Shown here: positions 1 to 9,291 of the stretch, piece after piece
Numbering within the stretch: the stretch's first letter is position 1
Layout of the letters: each line of letters begins with the position of its first letter
Assembly (NCBI GenBank): GCA_024222485.1
Contig: JAAEPJ010000048.1
Location: forward strand, 3,569-67,568
DNA length: 64,000 nucleotides
Origin: a bacterium
Lineage (GTDB): Bacteria; RUG730; JAAEPJ01
Reading direction: 5' to 3'
The notes under the pieces: model-generated
What the model saw: the letters and a program-made list of their open reading frames with translations, nothing else
Database searches by the model: none
Told to the model about the DNA's origin: nothing
Program-made: the position numbers and the translations under genes

Positions 1-438
1 TAAAGATATACTAAAAGTGTTATCTTTGAAACCTGTTTGCGGCAGTGTCTCAGTTACATATTTTCCATATTCATGATGATTAAAGTCATTAATAAAAATT
101 TCATAAGTCTTTTTATGATAATTTTTTAGCTCTTTTATATTGCTAAAAAACTTCCAAACATATTTATCCTTAACATTTTCTAACTTAGAACAAATTAAAC
201 TTAAATCAGCTTTGCATTTATCTTCTAATGTTTTAATGTCAAAATTATAAATCTTATCAGAATTAATAATGTTGAATCCCATTTTATTAGCTTCAATACC
301 AAAAGAACTTACACCTGCTCCCATATCTAATATTTTTTCTTTTTCTAAGTCTATTTCAAATAAATTAAACATTTAATTATATTCTTCAAATCTTCGACCT
401 ATTAAAATAACATCATCTAGTTTTAAGTTAAAATTCAT
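1..438 (-). pseudogene. SAM-dependent methyltransferase, cut off by window edge, with in-frame TAA
   Basis: The reading frame runs off the left edge, so only the N-terminal part is seen. It encodes the class I methyltransferase motif I ILDMGAG followed by VSSF, the SAM-binding glycine loop. A start at 438 gives an N-terminus (GRRFEEYN) that resembles the segment normally preceding the MF(N/D)L of this family. An in-frame TAA at 373-375 separates it from ATG 370-372, where a shorter protein (MFNLFEIDLEKEKILD) can begin. Either the short form is the real gene, or a Lys or Leu codon mutated to TAA. It lies downstream of the serine recombinase and may be a host gene at the island edge or cargo. 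The substrate cannot be told. Confidence 0.6.
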
Positions 439-466
439 ATATTTTTCTTTTTTTTAAAATTAATCT

Positions 467-2032
467 CTAGATCATACCCCAATTCTTATATTCAGTGTTT
501 AAACTATCAACATATCCTTTATTATCAATGCTTTTTTGAGGTTCTAACCTTAAATGTAGGTCTCTAACTTCTGGAGCAACTTTTTTTAACATTTCAAAAA
601 CAGGATTTAGTTTTATCGATAATACCTTATTTTTAAGTAAAAGGTTCGAACCTAATAACGACAGTATTTTTCCTTTTGTCTTTAAATCTCCATTTTCAAA
701 CCTCTCTTTTGCTTTTTCTGCAAACTCAAGTAATTTTTCTGCTTCATCAATCCAAGTAAAAACTCTATTATTTGTATCATTTAATAATTCTTCATATTTC
801 GATTTTTCTTCTTTCAGTTTATTCTTTTGATAACTATATTCTTCTGCTTCTATTTCTTCATTTAATCTCATATTAAAAAGTGTATCTATTTTATTTGTAC
901 AGGCTTTTAGTGCTTTTTGATAAGATATAATAATTTTATTTCTACTTTCTTGTTCTTCTTCATGCTCTTCTTTTAAATACTTTATAGCCCAATTATGAAA
1001 TTCTTGAGGAATAGTGATATTATCCAAAACATCTACAATTTGTTTTTCTAACTTTTCTTCTCTAATTGTTTTTTGTGTGCATTTAGGATTGATTCTTTTT
1101 GTACACCTGTAATAAGTGTAGTGATGAATATTTCCATTTTTCTGCTTTTTTGTTTTATACTCTGCTGTTATCATCGCTCCACATTCACCACACCTTAAAA
1201 CACCTCTAAAAGCAAATTCTCTGTCCTTGCCTTTTGGTTTATTTTTCCCAGCAATAATGGCTTGTGCCAAATCATATTCTTTTTTTGTTATCATAGGTTC
1301 GTGCTTACCTTCATAAACTATTCCTTGCCAAGTAAAAGAGCCATAATAAAAAGGGTTTTTAAATAATTCATAATAACTGCTACGAGCAAGCTTTTTACCG
1401 CTTGAATTTCTTAAACCTATATCATCTGCAATTTTTTTTATTTTTTCAATAGAACAATGTTCTTTTAATAGTATTTGCCATAATTTTTTGATTATAAAAA
1501 ATCTTTCTTCATCTTTATAAATAGGCTGTAAATCAGGTAAATTATGTTTATTATTTAAATAGCCAATAGGTGCTTTGTGTGGTAACCATCCTTCTTGTAC
1601 TTTCTGTCTTTGTCCTCGTTTTGTATTTACACTTAAATCTATACTAAATTGATTTGCCATTCCAAATTCAACATTCATCATAATAACATTATCAGTAGGA
1701 AAATACCCTTTTTGATATGTTTGAATATGTTTAATTATTCCTTGTTGTAACATCCAATTTATATTACCGCCGTCAATTGGATTTCGTGCTAATCTATATA
1801 GTTTTCAACAGATAATACCTTCTGCCTTGCCTTCATGTATCATTTCTAACATTTTATTAAAAACTGGTCTTCCTGGTTTTCTTGCTGATTTTTCTTCTTC
1901 TAATATTTGGATAATGTCTAAATTTTGTTTTTTTGCCAAATCTTTAAGTTCTGCAATTTGAGCAGGAATTGAGGCTACTTGCTTGTCTTCTGCTTCTGAA
2001 GATTTTCTAACATATAAAAAATATTTAATCAT
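467..2032 (-). pseudogene. Large serine recombinase interrupted by an in-frame TGA
   Basis: This is a site-specific integrase of the large serine recombinase family, which catalyses integration and excision of mobile elements. The N-terminal resolvase domain has YVRKSSE with the nucleophilic Ser. It is followed by the recombinase domain (GYLNN onward), a zinc-ribbon (CGECG, later YYRCTKRINPKC) and a C-terminal coiled-coil region. The two reading frames 1805-2032 and 467-1753 are in the same phase, and the gap between them (KLYRLARN) is the conserved segment that follows a Trp in relatives. The only lesion is TGA at 1805-1807, exactly at that Trp. The joined length is about 521 residues, usual for the family. 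It ends in TAG. The start has SD-like AGGAAG upstream. It probably mobilised the left part of the island. It is inactive unless the TGA is read through or is a sequencing error. Confidence 0.85.
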
Positions 2033-2095
2033 GCTTTAACTTCCTTTTTAATAAATTTTACAAAACAAACCCATTTATATTTAATATTAAAACAT

Positions 2096-3304
2096 CTAAA
2101 AAATATAACTTTTTATAAGATCATCTTTTAAAATTGTTTCTACTATATTTTTGATATATTTAATATATTTACCATTAATAATATCTAAATAAGTTTTATT
2201 ATTCCAATATCTATACTCAGGCATATCTACAAATGCTGGTCACCAGTTACTTTCTTTTATACTTGAAGAAACTAACGATAAATTTTTAAAATGGTCTTTT
2301 ATTTTATTGATATTATCTATATCTATAACATTAACATTCTTTAGCCTTATTGACCTATTATTTTTCTCATCTAAAGGATACTGTAAACCACATATCATAT
2401 TTCCTTGCTTTAGGCTTTGAAACTTAAACTTAATACTTAACTTTAAATCACTTTCTATATTAAAATTAAAAGATCCATATCTTGCAAAGACATTTTTATA
2501 AGAATACTTTAATTTATTATCTGTTGCTAACTCTTCTAATTGCGGTTTTAAATATTTATTAACTATTTCTTTTCTTAACTCAAGCATTGATTCTTCTATT
2601 AAAAATGCATCCTCTAAATTTTCTTTTTTTATTAATAATTCAACTATCTCTTTTTTATTCAAATTACTCATACTATCTCCTATTAATTGTTTTATTATTA
2701 CAATATATTGATTAATTGTTTCTCTAACCAAAAGATAGCGACTTGATAAATTAAGACATTGCTCAAGCCAAATAACAATATCTTCTTTATAAGATATTTG
2801 TGTATATTCTATTCCTTGATGGCTATTCTCTGTTGCATCCTTTCCGTCAAGTGTCAAATATAATATTTTATAATTATACTTAGAATTTTTACAAAAATCG
2901 TGATATCGTTTTAACTGATAATTTTGATCACCAGCATAAATTTTATTTTCTATAACAATTACATTTTTTTCATTATCTTTAATAAAAATATCTATCCTTC
3001 CATTTTCTATATATTTTTCAATATCAATTTTTACTTCTTTAATATTAATTTTTTTTATATATTCTTCTTTAATATCTGTATTGTTCACAAGTTGTTCAAA
3101 AAAAACTCTTAAAAATTCTTCTTTAAGCCCATGACTGCCTTTTGGATTTAAAAGTTCTCCAATAAAACGAGAGTGTAGCCTTACTTCATCAGATGCAACA
3201 CACAAAGTATTAAAGATATTGAAATTTGCACCAGTAGCTTCTAATATGTCTTTATTTTTTTTATTTATGATATTAACTTGTCTTAATAAGCTTATCGTAC
3301 TCAA
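2096..3304 (-). pseudogene. PD-(D/E)XK nuclease-superfamily protein with in-frame TGA
   Basis: The nuclease fold is seen in NGRIDIFIKDNEKNVIVIENKIYAGDQ: an Asp in the RIDI strand and an Glu-x-Lys (IENK), the pattern of PDDEXK_4-type proteins often found in mobile elements. The TTG start at 3304 is supported by an AAGGGGG ribosome site six bases upstream. The frame stops at TGA 2240-2242 straight after a Trp (SNW), but it stays open for 47 further codons (PAFVDMPEYRYWNNK and on) to TAG at 2096-2098. That tail looks like the C-terminal WWPA/YRYW region of the family, so TGA stands where a second Trp is expected. The function is unknown; a nuclease role in defence is likely. The full length would be about 402 residues. 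Confidence 0.7.
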
Positions 3305-3321
3305 TTATATCCCCCTTACAC

Positions 3322-4134
3322 TCATATTAGTCCTTGCAATTTTTTTAATAGTATAATGTTTTGCATTATTGATTTTTGTATACTCTTTTCATATTTCATA
3401 ATCTTTTCAATATTTTCAATAGTAGGTAAACTAGAAATTTTCAAACTCAAATCTTCAAATTTTTTATTTTGTTTTTCTAAGCAAAAAACCAGCTTATTTA
3501 TTATATCTTTTTTTGTTAAACCTTTACTTTTAAAAAGTTTTGTTAAGTTTTCAAAATTAAGGTTTTCATCTTTATAATAATTTAGTTCATCGTTACTTAA
3601 AACATCATACTTTATAGATTCAAAAACTAAATATAAATCATCTTCTATATCTGCTTCTAGTCCTGCTCCTGTCCAAGTTGGATTATCAAAATTTACAATT
3701 CCTTGATTTAAGCATTCTATATATTTATTATTCCAATTAATATATTTTTTATTATCTTTGATATTTTCTTTAATTTCTTTGTTTGAATCTATATTTTTAT
3801 AGTAATTATTTAATATGTCTTCAAGATGTTTATTTATACTTCCTGATTCAAACCTTAAAACTCTTTTAAGTCTCCAATAATCAACTGCTATCTTTTCTAT
3901 AAGTAAATATTCTACTTGTCCTCTTGGTTTTAAATCTTCTACAAGATTACCTAAAATTTCTTGATATTCTTTTTTATTTTCTTTACCTAAACCATTTGAA
4001 ATTATTAAATCTTTTGCAAATATTCCATGTTTGACTGCATTTTTTGAAACTATTATTTTGCCTTCTTCTGTAACTGCACCGCTTGAAAGTAAGGCATTAT
4101 TTTTGTTAGCTTCTATTTGTTTTTGTGTTATCAT
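3322..4134 (-). CDS. Conserved mobile-element protein of unknown function
   Basis: This is a 270-residue protein starting MITQKQIEANKNNALLSSG with a downstream NAVKHGIFAKD segment. This N-terminal pattern (N-N-A...S-G-x-x-T-x-E-G-K...N-A-x-K-H-G) recurs in small proteins of phages, plasmids and transposon-rich genomes, but has no assigned function known to me. The middle part has WRLKRVLRFE and the C-terminus is Lys-rich and probably helical. A GGAGGA ribosome site lies ahead of the ATG. The gene ends in TGA and is followed 17 bases later by the TTG start of the PD-(D/E)XK gene, so the two are probably co-transcribed. No catalytic motif is visible. Confidence 0.7.
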   Translation of the reverse strand: MITQKQIEANKNNALLSSGAVTEEGKIIVSKNAVKHGIFAKDLIISNGLGKENKKEYQEILGNLVEDLKPRGQVEYLLIEKIAVDYWRLKRVLRFESGSINKHLEDILNNYYKNIDSNKEIKENIKDNKKYINWNNKYIECLNQGIVNFDNPTWTGAGLEADIEDDLYLVFESIKYDVLSNDELNYYKDENLNFENLTKLFKSKGLTKKDIINKLVFCLEKQNKKFEDLSLKISSLPTIENIEKIMKYEKSIQKSIMQNIILLKKLQGLI

Positions 4135-4164
4135 TTTTTATAACATTCCTCCTCTTTTATCTAT

Positions 4165-4695
4165 TCAAATATCTGCTTTCATTGCTAGTAATTGTTTTGA
4201 TGGTTTGTTGCTACTTAAATATGAATAAAACATACCTGGATTTTTAAGCAAATAATCTAATCTTTTATCATGTGTTTTACTGCTTTCATAAATCAAGTTA
4301 TAACAATGTCTACATCCAAAATACTTACCATTTCCTAAATATAAAACTCCAACTTTACGATTACACTGTTTACCATTGATAACTAAAGGACATCTAAACC
4401 ACCAACGCACCCCTCCATAATAACAAGAAGTTGATACAAGTTTCGCTTTATAATCAATTTCACTTTTTTTATCTGTTGTTCTATCTGTTTGAGTATATTG
4501 AAATTGTATAAAAGCATTTTCTTTGTTTAAAACATCAACCTTTATGCTTATACTCCCTGTTTTGTTTCCTGAACGACTCCAAGTAACAACTCCTGAATTT
4601 AAACCGCAAAAATAATTATGTTTTTTTAAAAATTTAGTTGAAAGACTTTTAGACTCTTCAACTGTCATTCTATTTGAATATGGATATCTTCCCAT
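4165..4695 (-). CDS. Zinc-ribbon mobile-element protein
   Basis: A protein of about 176 residues with the conserved signature seen in many plasmid and phage proteins of unknown role. It contains SGNKTGSISI near the N-terminus, then YYGGVRWWFRCP, CNRKVGVLYLG and FGCRHCYNLIYESS. The cysteines (C-x6-C then C-x2-C) suggest a zinc ribbon. The ATG at 4695 is preferred to the TTG at 4737 because MGRYPYSN is the usual kind of beginning and a GAAGGAG sequence precedes it. It sits in the replication cluster after the primase genes. The stop is TGA; read-through would add only eight codons before TAA. A DNA- or RNA-binding accessory role is inferred, not shown. Confidence 0.7.
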   Translation of the reverse strand: MGRYPYSNRMTVEESKSLSTKFLKKHNYFCGLNSGVVTWSRSGNKTGSISIKVDVLNKENAFIQFQYTQTDRTTDKKSEIDYKAKLVSTSCYYGGVRWWFRCPLVINGKQCNRKVGVLYLGNGKYFGCRHCYNLIYESSKTHDKRLDYLLKNPGMFYSYLSSNKPSKQLLAMKADI

Positions 4696-4743
4696 AAAAA
4701 ATTTTTCTCCTTCTTTTTTTCCTAAATCAATAAGCAAAATGTC

Positions 4744-5307
4744 TTATTTTGTTATACTTATAACTTCACTCTCGAATATAGATTTAATTTTATGAACAAT
4801 TTTTATATCCTCTGAAACTAACTTTTTTATCAAATTTATTTCTTTTTTTAAGTAAAAACTGCCATTTTCAAAGTAAATTGATTCATTTTTAATCTTAAAT
4901 TTTTCATTTAAAAGCTTTGAAAAATATATTTTATTATTAACAGTCTTATCATTATTTATATTTATTTTTTTAGATAAACTCTTTTTTTCCTGTCCCAAGT
5001 GTCCCAAAACATCTTTTATAATAATTTTTGGTTTTAATGAAATATTATGTTCTTCTATGAAAATATATTTACTTTTATATCCTTTATTTTTACTTAATTT
5101 ATAAATTCTTTGTCTATGTTTTTTCCCTGTTTCTCTAGGATAAACAACACACCCAAATTTACCATCTTTATTTATAAATAAATGGTTTCCTTTTTTATCC
5201 TGTCCCATTTCAGCACAAGCAGGACATTTGGCAATAATATTACCATTTTCATTTTTAACATTTTCAAGTTTTGATATATCTAAAATACCTAAAGTATCTA
5301 AATTCAT
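4744..5307 (-). CDS. CHC2-like zinc-binding primase-type protein
   Basis: The N-terminal half has CPACAEMGQDKKGNHLFIN and then FGCVVYPRETGKKHRQRIY. This is the zinc-finger pattern (C-x2-C ... C) of phage and plasmid primase zinc-binding domains. The C-terminal half is Lys- and Asn-rich with no recognisable TOPRIM domain, so this is a stand-alone zinc module. It begins three bases after the stop of the prim-pol/helicase gene, which is a typical arrangement. It probably helps recognise template DNA during primer synthesis. The full length is 187 residues. Confidence 0.7.
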   Translation of the reverse strand: MNLDTLGILDISKLENVKNENGNIIAKCPACAEMGQDKKGNHLFINKDGKFGCVVYPRETGKKHRQRIYKLSKNKGYKSKYIFIEEHNISLKPKIIIKDVLGHLGQEKKSLSKKININNDKTVNNKIYFSKLLNEKFKIKNESIYFENGSFYLKKEINLIKKLVSEDIKIVHKIKSIFESEVISITK

Positions 5308-5310
5308 AAT

Positions 5311-7230
5311 TTAATCCATTTTAAAAGTAACATTTCTATAGCCTCTTACACTTTTACCATCTCGCTTTAATGAATGTGCTTCTGTTGTTCTAAATAATTC
5401 AAGCATTAGTGCTTTGATTTCTTTTACTATAATTGTAATAGGTTTTGCAGTCCAACCTTTATTCGAGCAGTAATTAGCATATTTTTCAATAATTTCATCT
5501 TTTGCTAAATCATAACCATCTTTACTCATAACCATGTTATTTAAAAATATTTTTACACTATCACTTTCTGATAAAAGGTCTTCAATAATACTACTTTGTT
5601 TATTTGCTAAAATTATATCTCCATAGTTTGCAATATCTTCAAATAAAACTTGCAAACCTTCTAAAGCCCAGTTTAATATTCCGCTTGATTCTTCTTTTAA
5701 AATTAAATCAGCAAAATTAGGAATTATTTTTTTAGGTTTAGGTGCTTTAAAGTTAATAATTAAAAGCCTTCTTCTCCAAGCTCCTACATCTCCATCAAGC
5801 TTTACTTGTAATTTAGAATTAGAGATTATTAAAATACAATAGTTACCTTTTATATGAAAACTACCATTTCCGCCTTTTTTTTCAGTATCTAAACAGTCTC
5901 CGCCTACCAATCCTTTAATAACATAAGCTCCTTTTTCTGAAAAAAATTTGCCTGGAACATCAACACCCATTAAAAGAGTTTTCTTCCTATATCTGTGAGT
6001 TTCAAATCTTTCTCCTAGATGTTTTGTCCTTAATTCTGTTACATTATTTAAACCTATTAATTTTTGAACAATATTTGCTAATGTTGACTTTCCTCTTCCT
6101 GCTTTACCATCAAGAATTAAAAATCTCTGTATAAGATTATTTCCTAAAAGACATAAACCTATATATTTTTGAAGTAATAAAATATCATCTTCATCTAAAG
6201 AAGGTTTTAAAAATTCATTTAAAAATCTTTCACATTTTGCATTTTCTTTAAATAATATTGGAGAAATATTTCTTGAATAAAAAGAAGGTGAAAATTCTAC
6301 AAAATTTGATTTATTATTTTCATTAAAAGCAATAACTCCATTTGATAAATGTATAATTTTTTTCTTTTCATTAAACACATCTTTTTTTTCTTCTATGCCT
6401 TTAAGTTGAGATACTATATTAGATAGTGTTGAATTTGTTCTTTTTTGTTCTAATCCTTTTAAATTATTATCTCTTGACGCTTGAAGTAAATTTTGTGATA
6501 TTTCTTGTTTAATCATATTTTCTGTCACTTCTTTATATAAGCCAGTTTTTATATCATATCTATAAAATTCTTTTTCATTTGGTTCATAAATCTCAATATT
6601 TTTTTCTTTGTGCTTGCCAGCCCAAAAAGACTGATTAATTGAGGTTACATTGTCATTATCATTTAAATAATATGGTTCTCCATACATTTTAACTAACTCA
6701 TCATATTTTGAATGTGTATTTTTTTCATCTAACAAATTTTCAGGGATATATTCTTTAAGGTGAGTGTATAAGCTATCTTTATCAATTAATCTAATATCAA
6801 AGTTATTAATAACCAAATAAGGCTTATTTGTATCAGGATGGATACTGCTAGGAGCTACTACTTGCGAACCTTTTGAAATAATTTCTCCATAGTGAACATT
6901 TTGTTTTTGTAAAATAATTTTCTTTTTTATATCATTACAAAAATAGTAAAAATGATAGCCTTTTTTTGTTTGAACTGTAAAAGTATTAGGTAAGATATTT
7001 TTTATATTTTCTGCAAATTCTTTATTATCTATATCAATAATAATCAAGTCTGCATAACCGCCCATAACTCCATAATTATTGCCTTGATTAATCCAACTTT
7101 GAATTTCAAGATATGAATATGGTTTATTTTGCCAGCCTTTTTCGCATGGTATTTTTGATTTTGCTTTTAGTTTAACAAATGCAAACTTTTCTTTTTGTAA
7201 TTTTTTGGGTATTTCAATATTAATATCCAT
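5311..7230 (-). CDS. Prim-pol / SF3 helicase replication protein (D5/P4-like)
   Basis: This is a 639-residue replication initiator of the phage/plasmid primase type. Residues about 10-170 form a bifunctional primase-polymerase domain with the catalytic acidic strand IIIDID and SKGSQVVAPSSIHPD. Residues about 330-560 form a superfamily 3 helicase: Walker A LDGKAGRGKST, Walker B LLMGVDVPG, motif C ILIISNS, followed by the arginine-rich WRRRLLIINF. The C-terminus resembles the D5 winged-helix domain. It starts at ATG 7230 behind a GAGG ribosome site. It would prime and unwind the element's own DNA, so the left island part can or could replicate autonomously. No lesion is visible. Confidence 0.88.
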   Translation of the reverse strand: MDINIEIPKKLQKEKFAFVKLKAKSKIPCEKGWQNKPYSYLEIQSWINQGNNYGVMGGYADLIIIDIDNKEFAENIKNILPNTFTVQTKKGYHFYYFCNDIKKKIILQKQNVHYGEIISKGSQVVAPSSIHPDTNKPYLVINNFDIRLIDKDSLYTHLKEYIPENLLDEKNTHSKYDELVKMYGEPYYLNDNDNVTSINQSFWAGKHKEKNIEIYEPNEKEFYRYDIKTGLYKEVTENMIKQEISQNLLQASRDNNLKGLEQKRTNSTLSNIVSQLKGIEEKKDVFNEKKKIIHLSNGVIAFNENNKSNFVEFSPSFYSRNISPILFKENAKCERFLNEFLKPSLDEDDILLLQKYIGLCLLGNNLIQRFLILDGKAGRGKSTLANIVQKLIGLNNVTELRTKHLGERFETHRYRKKTLLMGVDVPGKFFSEKGAYVIKGLVGGDCLDTEKKGGNGSFHIKGNYCILIISNSKLQVKLDGDVGAWRRRLLIINFKAPKPKKIIPNFADLILKEESSGILNWALEGLQVLFEDIANYGDIILANKQSSIIEDLLSESDSVKIFLNNMVMSKDGYDLAKDEIIEKYANYCSNKGWTAKPITIIVKEIKALMLELFRTTEAHSLKRDGKSVRGYRNVTFKMD

Positions 7231-7250
7231 TTCAATATAACCTCTCTAAT

Positions 7251-7487
7251 TTAAATGTTATAGACTAGTGTTTTTAAGTCTTGAAGTGCATTTTTAAAGG
7301 ATGTAATTTTTACATCTCCATCATTAAAAAACTCTTCTATTAATTTTTTTCTATCTTCTCTATCATTAAAGATAAAAACAAATTTATTGCCCTCTCGCTT
7401 TTTATCTAAAAATCTCATGCCTTTTGCTTTTAAAAAAGCTGAAAGGTATAAATCACTTGTTTCATAAATTTTTTGTGTGTTTGGCAT
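7251..7487 (-). CDS. DUF5659-like small protein
   Basis: A short protein with YETSDLYLSAFLKAKG and FIFNDREDRKKLIEEFFNDGD. This matches the DUF5659 pattern: a TSDLYL-A-FL start, then a short beta strand and an FFN-x-G-x-V turn. The ATG at 7487 is favoured over the one at 7502 because a GGAG lies nine bases upstream. It overlaps the end of the preceding small gene. A clear paralogue sits at 16813-17034 in the phage-like half of the island. The function is unknown; it occurs beside replication genes of phages and integrative elements. Confidence 0.65.
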   Translation of the reverse strand: MPNTQKIYETSDLYLSAFLKAKGMRFLDKKREGNKFVFIFNDREDRKKLIEEFFNDGDVKITSFKNALQDLKTLVYNI

Positions 7488-7647
7488 TTTTTGAATCTCC
7501 ATATTCTTTATTTTCTACAAATAGAACTTCTTTATATAAACCGATTAAATTTTGTGCATACTCAAGAGCTTCTTTATCAGACAAAGCAATACCATTCTTT
7601 TTTAAATATATTTCTTTAAATTCTTTGATTGCTTGTTCTGATAACAT
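7462..7647 (-). CDS. Small conserved mobile-element protein
   Basis: A 61-residue protein beginning MLSEQAIKEFKEIYLKKNG with DKEALEYAQNLIGLYKEV. This helical pattern (EFKEIY...L-x-D-x-E-A...NL-x-x-LY) is common in small proteins of integrative elements, with no known function. AAAGGA precedes the ATG with good spacing. Its 3' end overlaps the start of the DUF5659 gene by about 25 bases, implying translational coupling. The stop is TGA, and read-through meets a second TGA quickly, so this TGA looks genuine. Confidence 0.6.
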   Translation of the reverse strand: MLSEQAIKEFKEIYLKKNGIALSDKEALEYAQNLIGLYKEVLFVENKEYGDSKNAKHTKNL

Positions 7648-7680
7648 TTCAAAATTCCTTTTTTAAGCTCTATAAACAGA

Positions 7681-7703
7681 AAAAGCCCATATCAAAGGCT
7701 TTT
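7681..7703 (-). terminator. Possible intrinsic terminator
   Basis: A seven-base stem AAAAGCC/GGCTTTT with a nine-base loop sits between the small gene 7841-8065 and the replication operon. A second imperfect partner lies just to the right (the arm AGCCTATATTAAAGG on the minus strand), so alternative pairings exist between about 7684 and 7725. It could end transcription from the repressor side. Confidence 0.4.
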
Positions 7704-7840
7704 ATACCTTTAATATAGGCTCATCGTTTTTCGATTTTTCCTATTTACTCTATATCAAAATTAATTTCATGCTTTATTTTTTTACAATAAACTTTCGTTG
7801 CTAGAATACCTTATTGCTAAAACATAAAAAATTTTAATAA

Positions 7841-8065
7841 TTACTGAGATTTATTTTTTTTATAAATATGTTTTTTAGTTTCTCTTTCCTCAATACAAGC
7901 AATATTGCCATCTTGTACTTTAATAATAAAGTTAATATCACAATAATACTCACTTTTTAAAATTGCTTTTAATTTATTATCAACAATATTAAAAAATCGT
8001 TTTTTCATTTCTTGATTTTGTGTCATTTTATTTTTATCTCCATAAACTACAATTCCATTATTCAA
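7841..8065 (-). CDS. Hypothetical small protein next to repressor genes
   Basis: A 74-residue reading frame, MNNGIVVYGDKNKMTQNQ, ending KKNKSQ. An internal Met (MTQNQEMKKRFF) could be the true start. I recognise no family. It carries a lysine-rich C-terminus and a central FIIKVQDGNIACIEE strand pair. It is probably separate from the ImmA gene because a repressor-operator-like motif (8074-8084) lies directly upstream. Confidence 0.45.
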   Translation of the reverse strand: MNNGIVVYGDKNKMTQNQEMKKRFFNIVDNKLKAILKSEYYCDINFIIKVQDGNIACIEERETKKHIYKKNKSQ

Positions 8066-8073
8066 TCCGCTTA

Positions 8074-8084
8074 TAAACGAACAT
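8074..8084. promoter_or_regulatory. Putative XRE operator, copy 2
   Basis: The minus-strand reading ATGTTCGTTTA matches, except for one C/T change, the motif ATGTTCGCTTA at 9232-9242 ahead of the XRE repressor gene. Two near-identical 11-mers in front of two transcription units of the same regulatory cluster suggest repressor binding. Confidence 0.4.
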
Positions 8085-8104
8085 TGTGAGTAAATTTTTT
8101 TACT

Positions 8105-8839
8105 CTACATATCAAATAAACTTATATTTTCATCTTGTTTTTTCATTAGTCCATAATTAACTAAAGATATTGCTATTGGTTGTATATTTAAATCAAAAAA
8201 ATCTCTAATATTTTCAGCTATTAACCTTGCAAAATAATTTATATCTAAGCCTAGTTCTTTTTGCATTTCTTTTTCGTTTATTTCTATATTTTCTTTCCCT
8301 TCAACTTCTAATAAAGCTTTTTTTAATCTACTTTTAGGAAGTAAAAAATAACTTGCAAACATATTTGCTTGAAGACAAAAATTGTTAGTATTACTGCTTT
8401 GTTGTAAATCTCTGTTCAATGTTCTTATTTCTTTTAACTTATTATCTTCTTCACCAAATAAGCTTAATTGTTTTGGATTAGGTGGTAATAAATAACCTAT
8501 ATGATAAAGTCTATGATAAGTTTCGTGAGCTATAGTCCAATTCATTATATTTTGGTCTACAAGTCTATCACTATCATATTTTTCTCTATTTAAAACAATT
8601 TTATTATATTGAGTATATCCTGCTAAATCATTGCTTAAGTCTTCAAAACTTACTTCTATATTTTCACTTTCTATCTTTTTTATATGTTGTGGGATAAATT
8701 CAGTAATAAAATCATATGTATCTATTTTAGAGTTTAAATCATCTAAATATTTTTTATTATAATGATAAAGCATTCCCATCGCTTCATTTTCTATTGCTGA
8801 TTTATGTTTAAATTGTGGTTTTATTAAATCATTATTCAA
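8105..8839 (-). CDS. ImmA/IrrE-family metallopeptidase
   Basis: This is a zinc protease of the ImmA/IrrE family, which cleaves or inactivates a partner XRE repressor to induce a mobile element. The HExxH motif is visible in NWTIAHETYHRLYH. Downstream LQANMFASYFLLPKSRL is the family's usual QA-x-x-FA-x-x-LL-P block that supplies further metal ligands. At 244 residues it is a normal length. The ATG at 8839 overlaps the end of the XRE gene by eight bases, so the pair is translationally coupled. By analogy with ICEBs1 ImmR/ImmA, it would control excision or transfer of the left element part; this is inference from pairing. Confidence 0.85.
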   Translation of the reverse strand: MNNDLIKPQFKHKSAIENEAMGMLYHYNKKYLDDLNSKIDTYDFITEFIPQHIKKIESENIEVSFEDLSNDLAGYTQYNKIVLNREKYDSDRLVDQNIMNWTIAHETYHRLYHIGYLLPPNPKQLSLFGEEDNKLKEIRTLNRDLQQSSNTNNFCLQANMFASYFLLPKSRLKKALLEVEGKENIEINEKEMQKELGLDINYFARLIAENIRDFFDLNIQPIAISLVNYGLMKKQDENISLFDM

Positions 8840-9212
8840 CGGTTTTTTTCCTTGTTTCTAATTCTTTTATTAAATCATCAACATCTATATTTCTTTGCTT
8901 AAGCCTTCTACACAGTACAGGTATTGATTCATTTTCTGTGATAATTTCTTTTACATCTTCTGCTATTTCAACAGGTTTGCCTTTTTTTGCTAAATCATAA
9001 AATTTTTCTATATCTTCTTTATTCTTTAAGTTTAATGCTTCTATCATTTTTTCTAAATGTTCTTTTTTAGGTGCATTCCTTTTGCCTTGTTCTATATCTG
9101 ATACATAAGAAGGAGCAATTCCAATTATTCTTGCAAACTCTCTAAGAGAAAACTCTTTTTTTATTCTTAGTTGTTTTAAAAATATTCCGAAAGTTTCTTT
9201 ATTTATATTCAT
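8832..9212 (-). CDS. XRE-family transcriptional repressor
   Basis: A 126-residue protein with an N-terminal helix-turn-helix: FLKQLRIKKEFSLREFARIIGIAPSYVSDIEQGKR is a textbook HTH_3 domain. The C-terminal half is helical and probably serves in dimerisation or recognition by the coupled ImmA protease. A near-consensus sigma-70 promoter (9244-9271) and a candidate operator (9232-9242) lie directly ahead. It likely represses itself and the element's excision or replication genes. Confidence 0.88.
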   Translation of the reverse strand: MNINKETFGIFLKQLRIKKEFSLREFARIIGIAPSYVSDIEQGKRNAPKKEHLEKMIEALNLKNKEDIEKFYDLAKKGKPVEIAEDVKEIITENESIPVLCRRLKQRNIDVDDLIKELETRKKTVE

Positions 9213-9231
9213 AATTTTAAATCCTCTTTAT

Positions 9232-9242
9232 ATGTTCGCTTA
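9232..9242. promoter_or_regulatory. Putative XRE operator, copy 1
   Basis: The sequence ATGTTCGCTTA lies just downstream of the -10 box of the repressor promoter and is repeated with one mismatch at 8074-8084 on the opposite strand. The position fits autorepression. Confidence 0.4.
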
Positions 9243-9243
9243 C

Positions 9244-9271
9244 ATTATAACAATTATAAAATAGCTGTCAA
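9244..9271 (-). promoter_or_regulatory. Sigma-70 promoter of the XRE gene
   Basis: On the minus strand TTGACA (9271-9266), a 16-base spacer and TATAAT (9249-9244) give a near-ideal promoter. The ATG lies about 32 bases downstream, behind AGAGGA. Confidence 0.75.
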
Positions 9272-9291
9272 GCAGTTTTTTATAATTTTAG

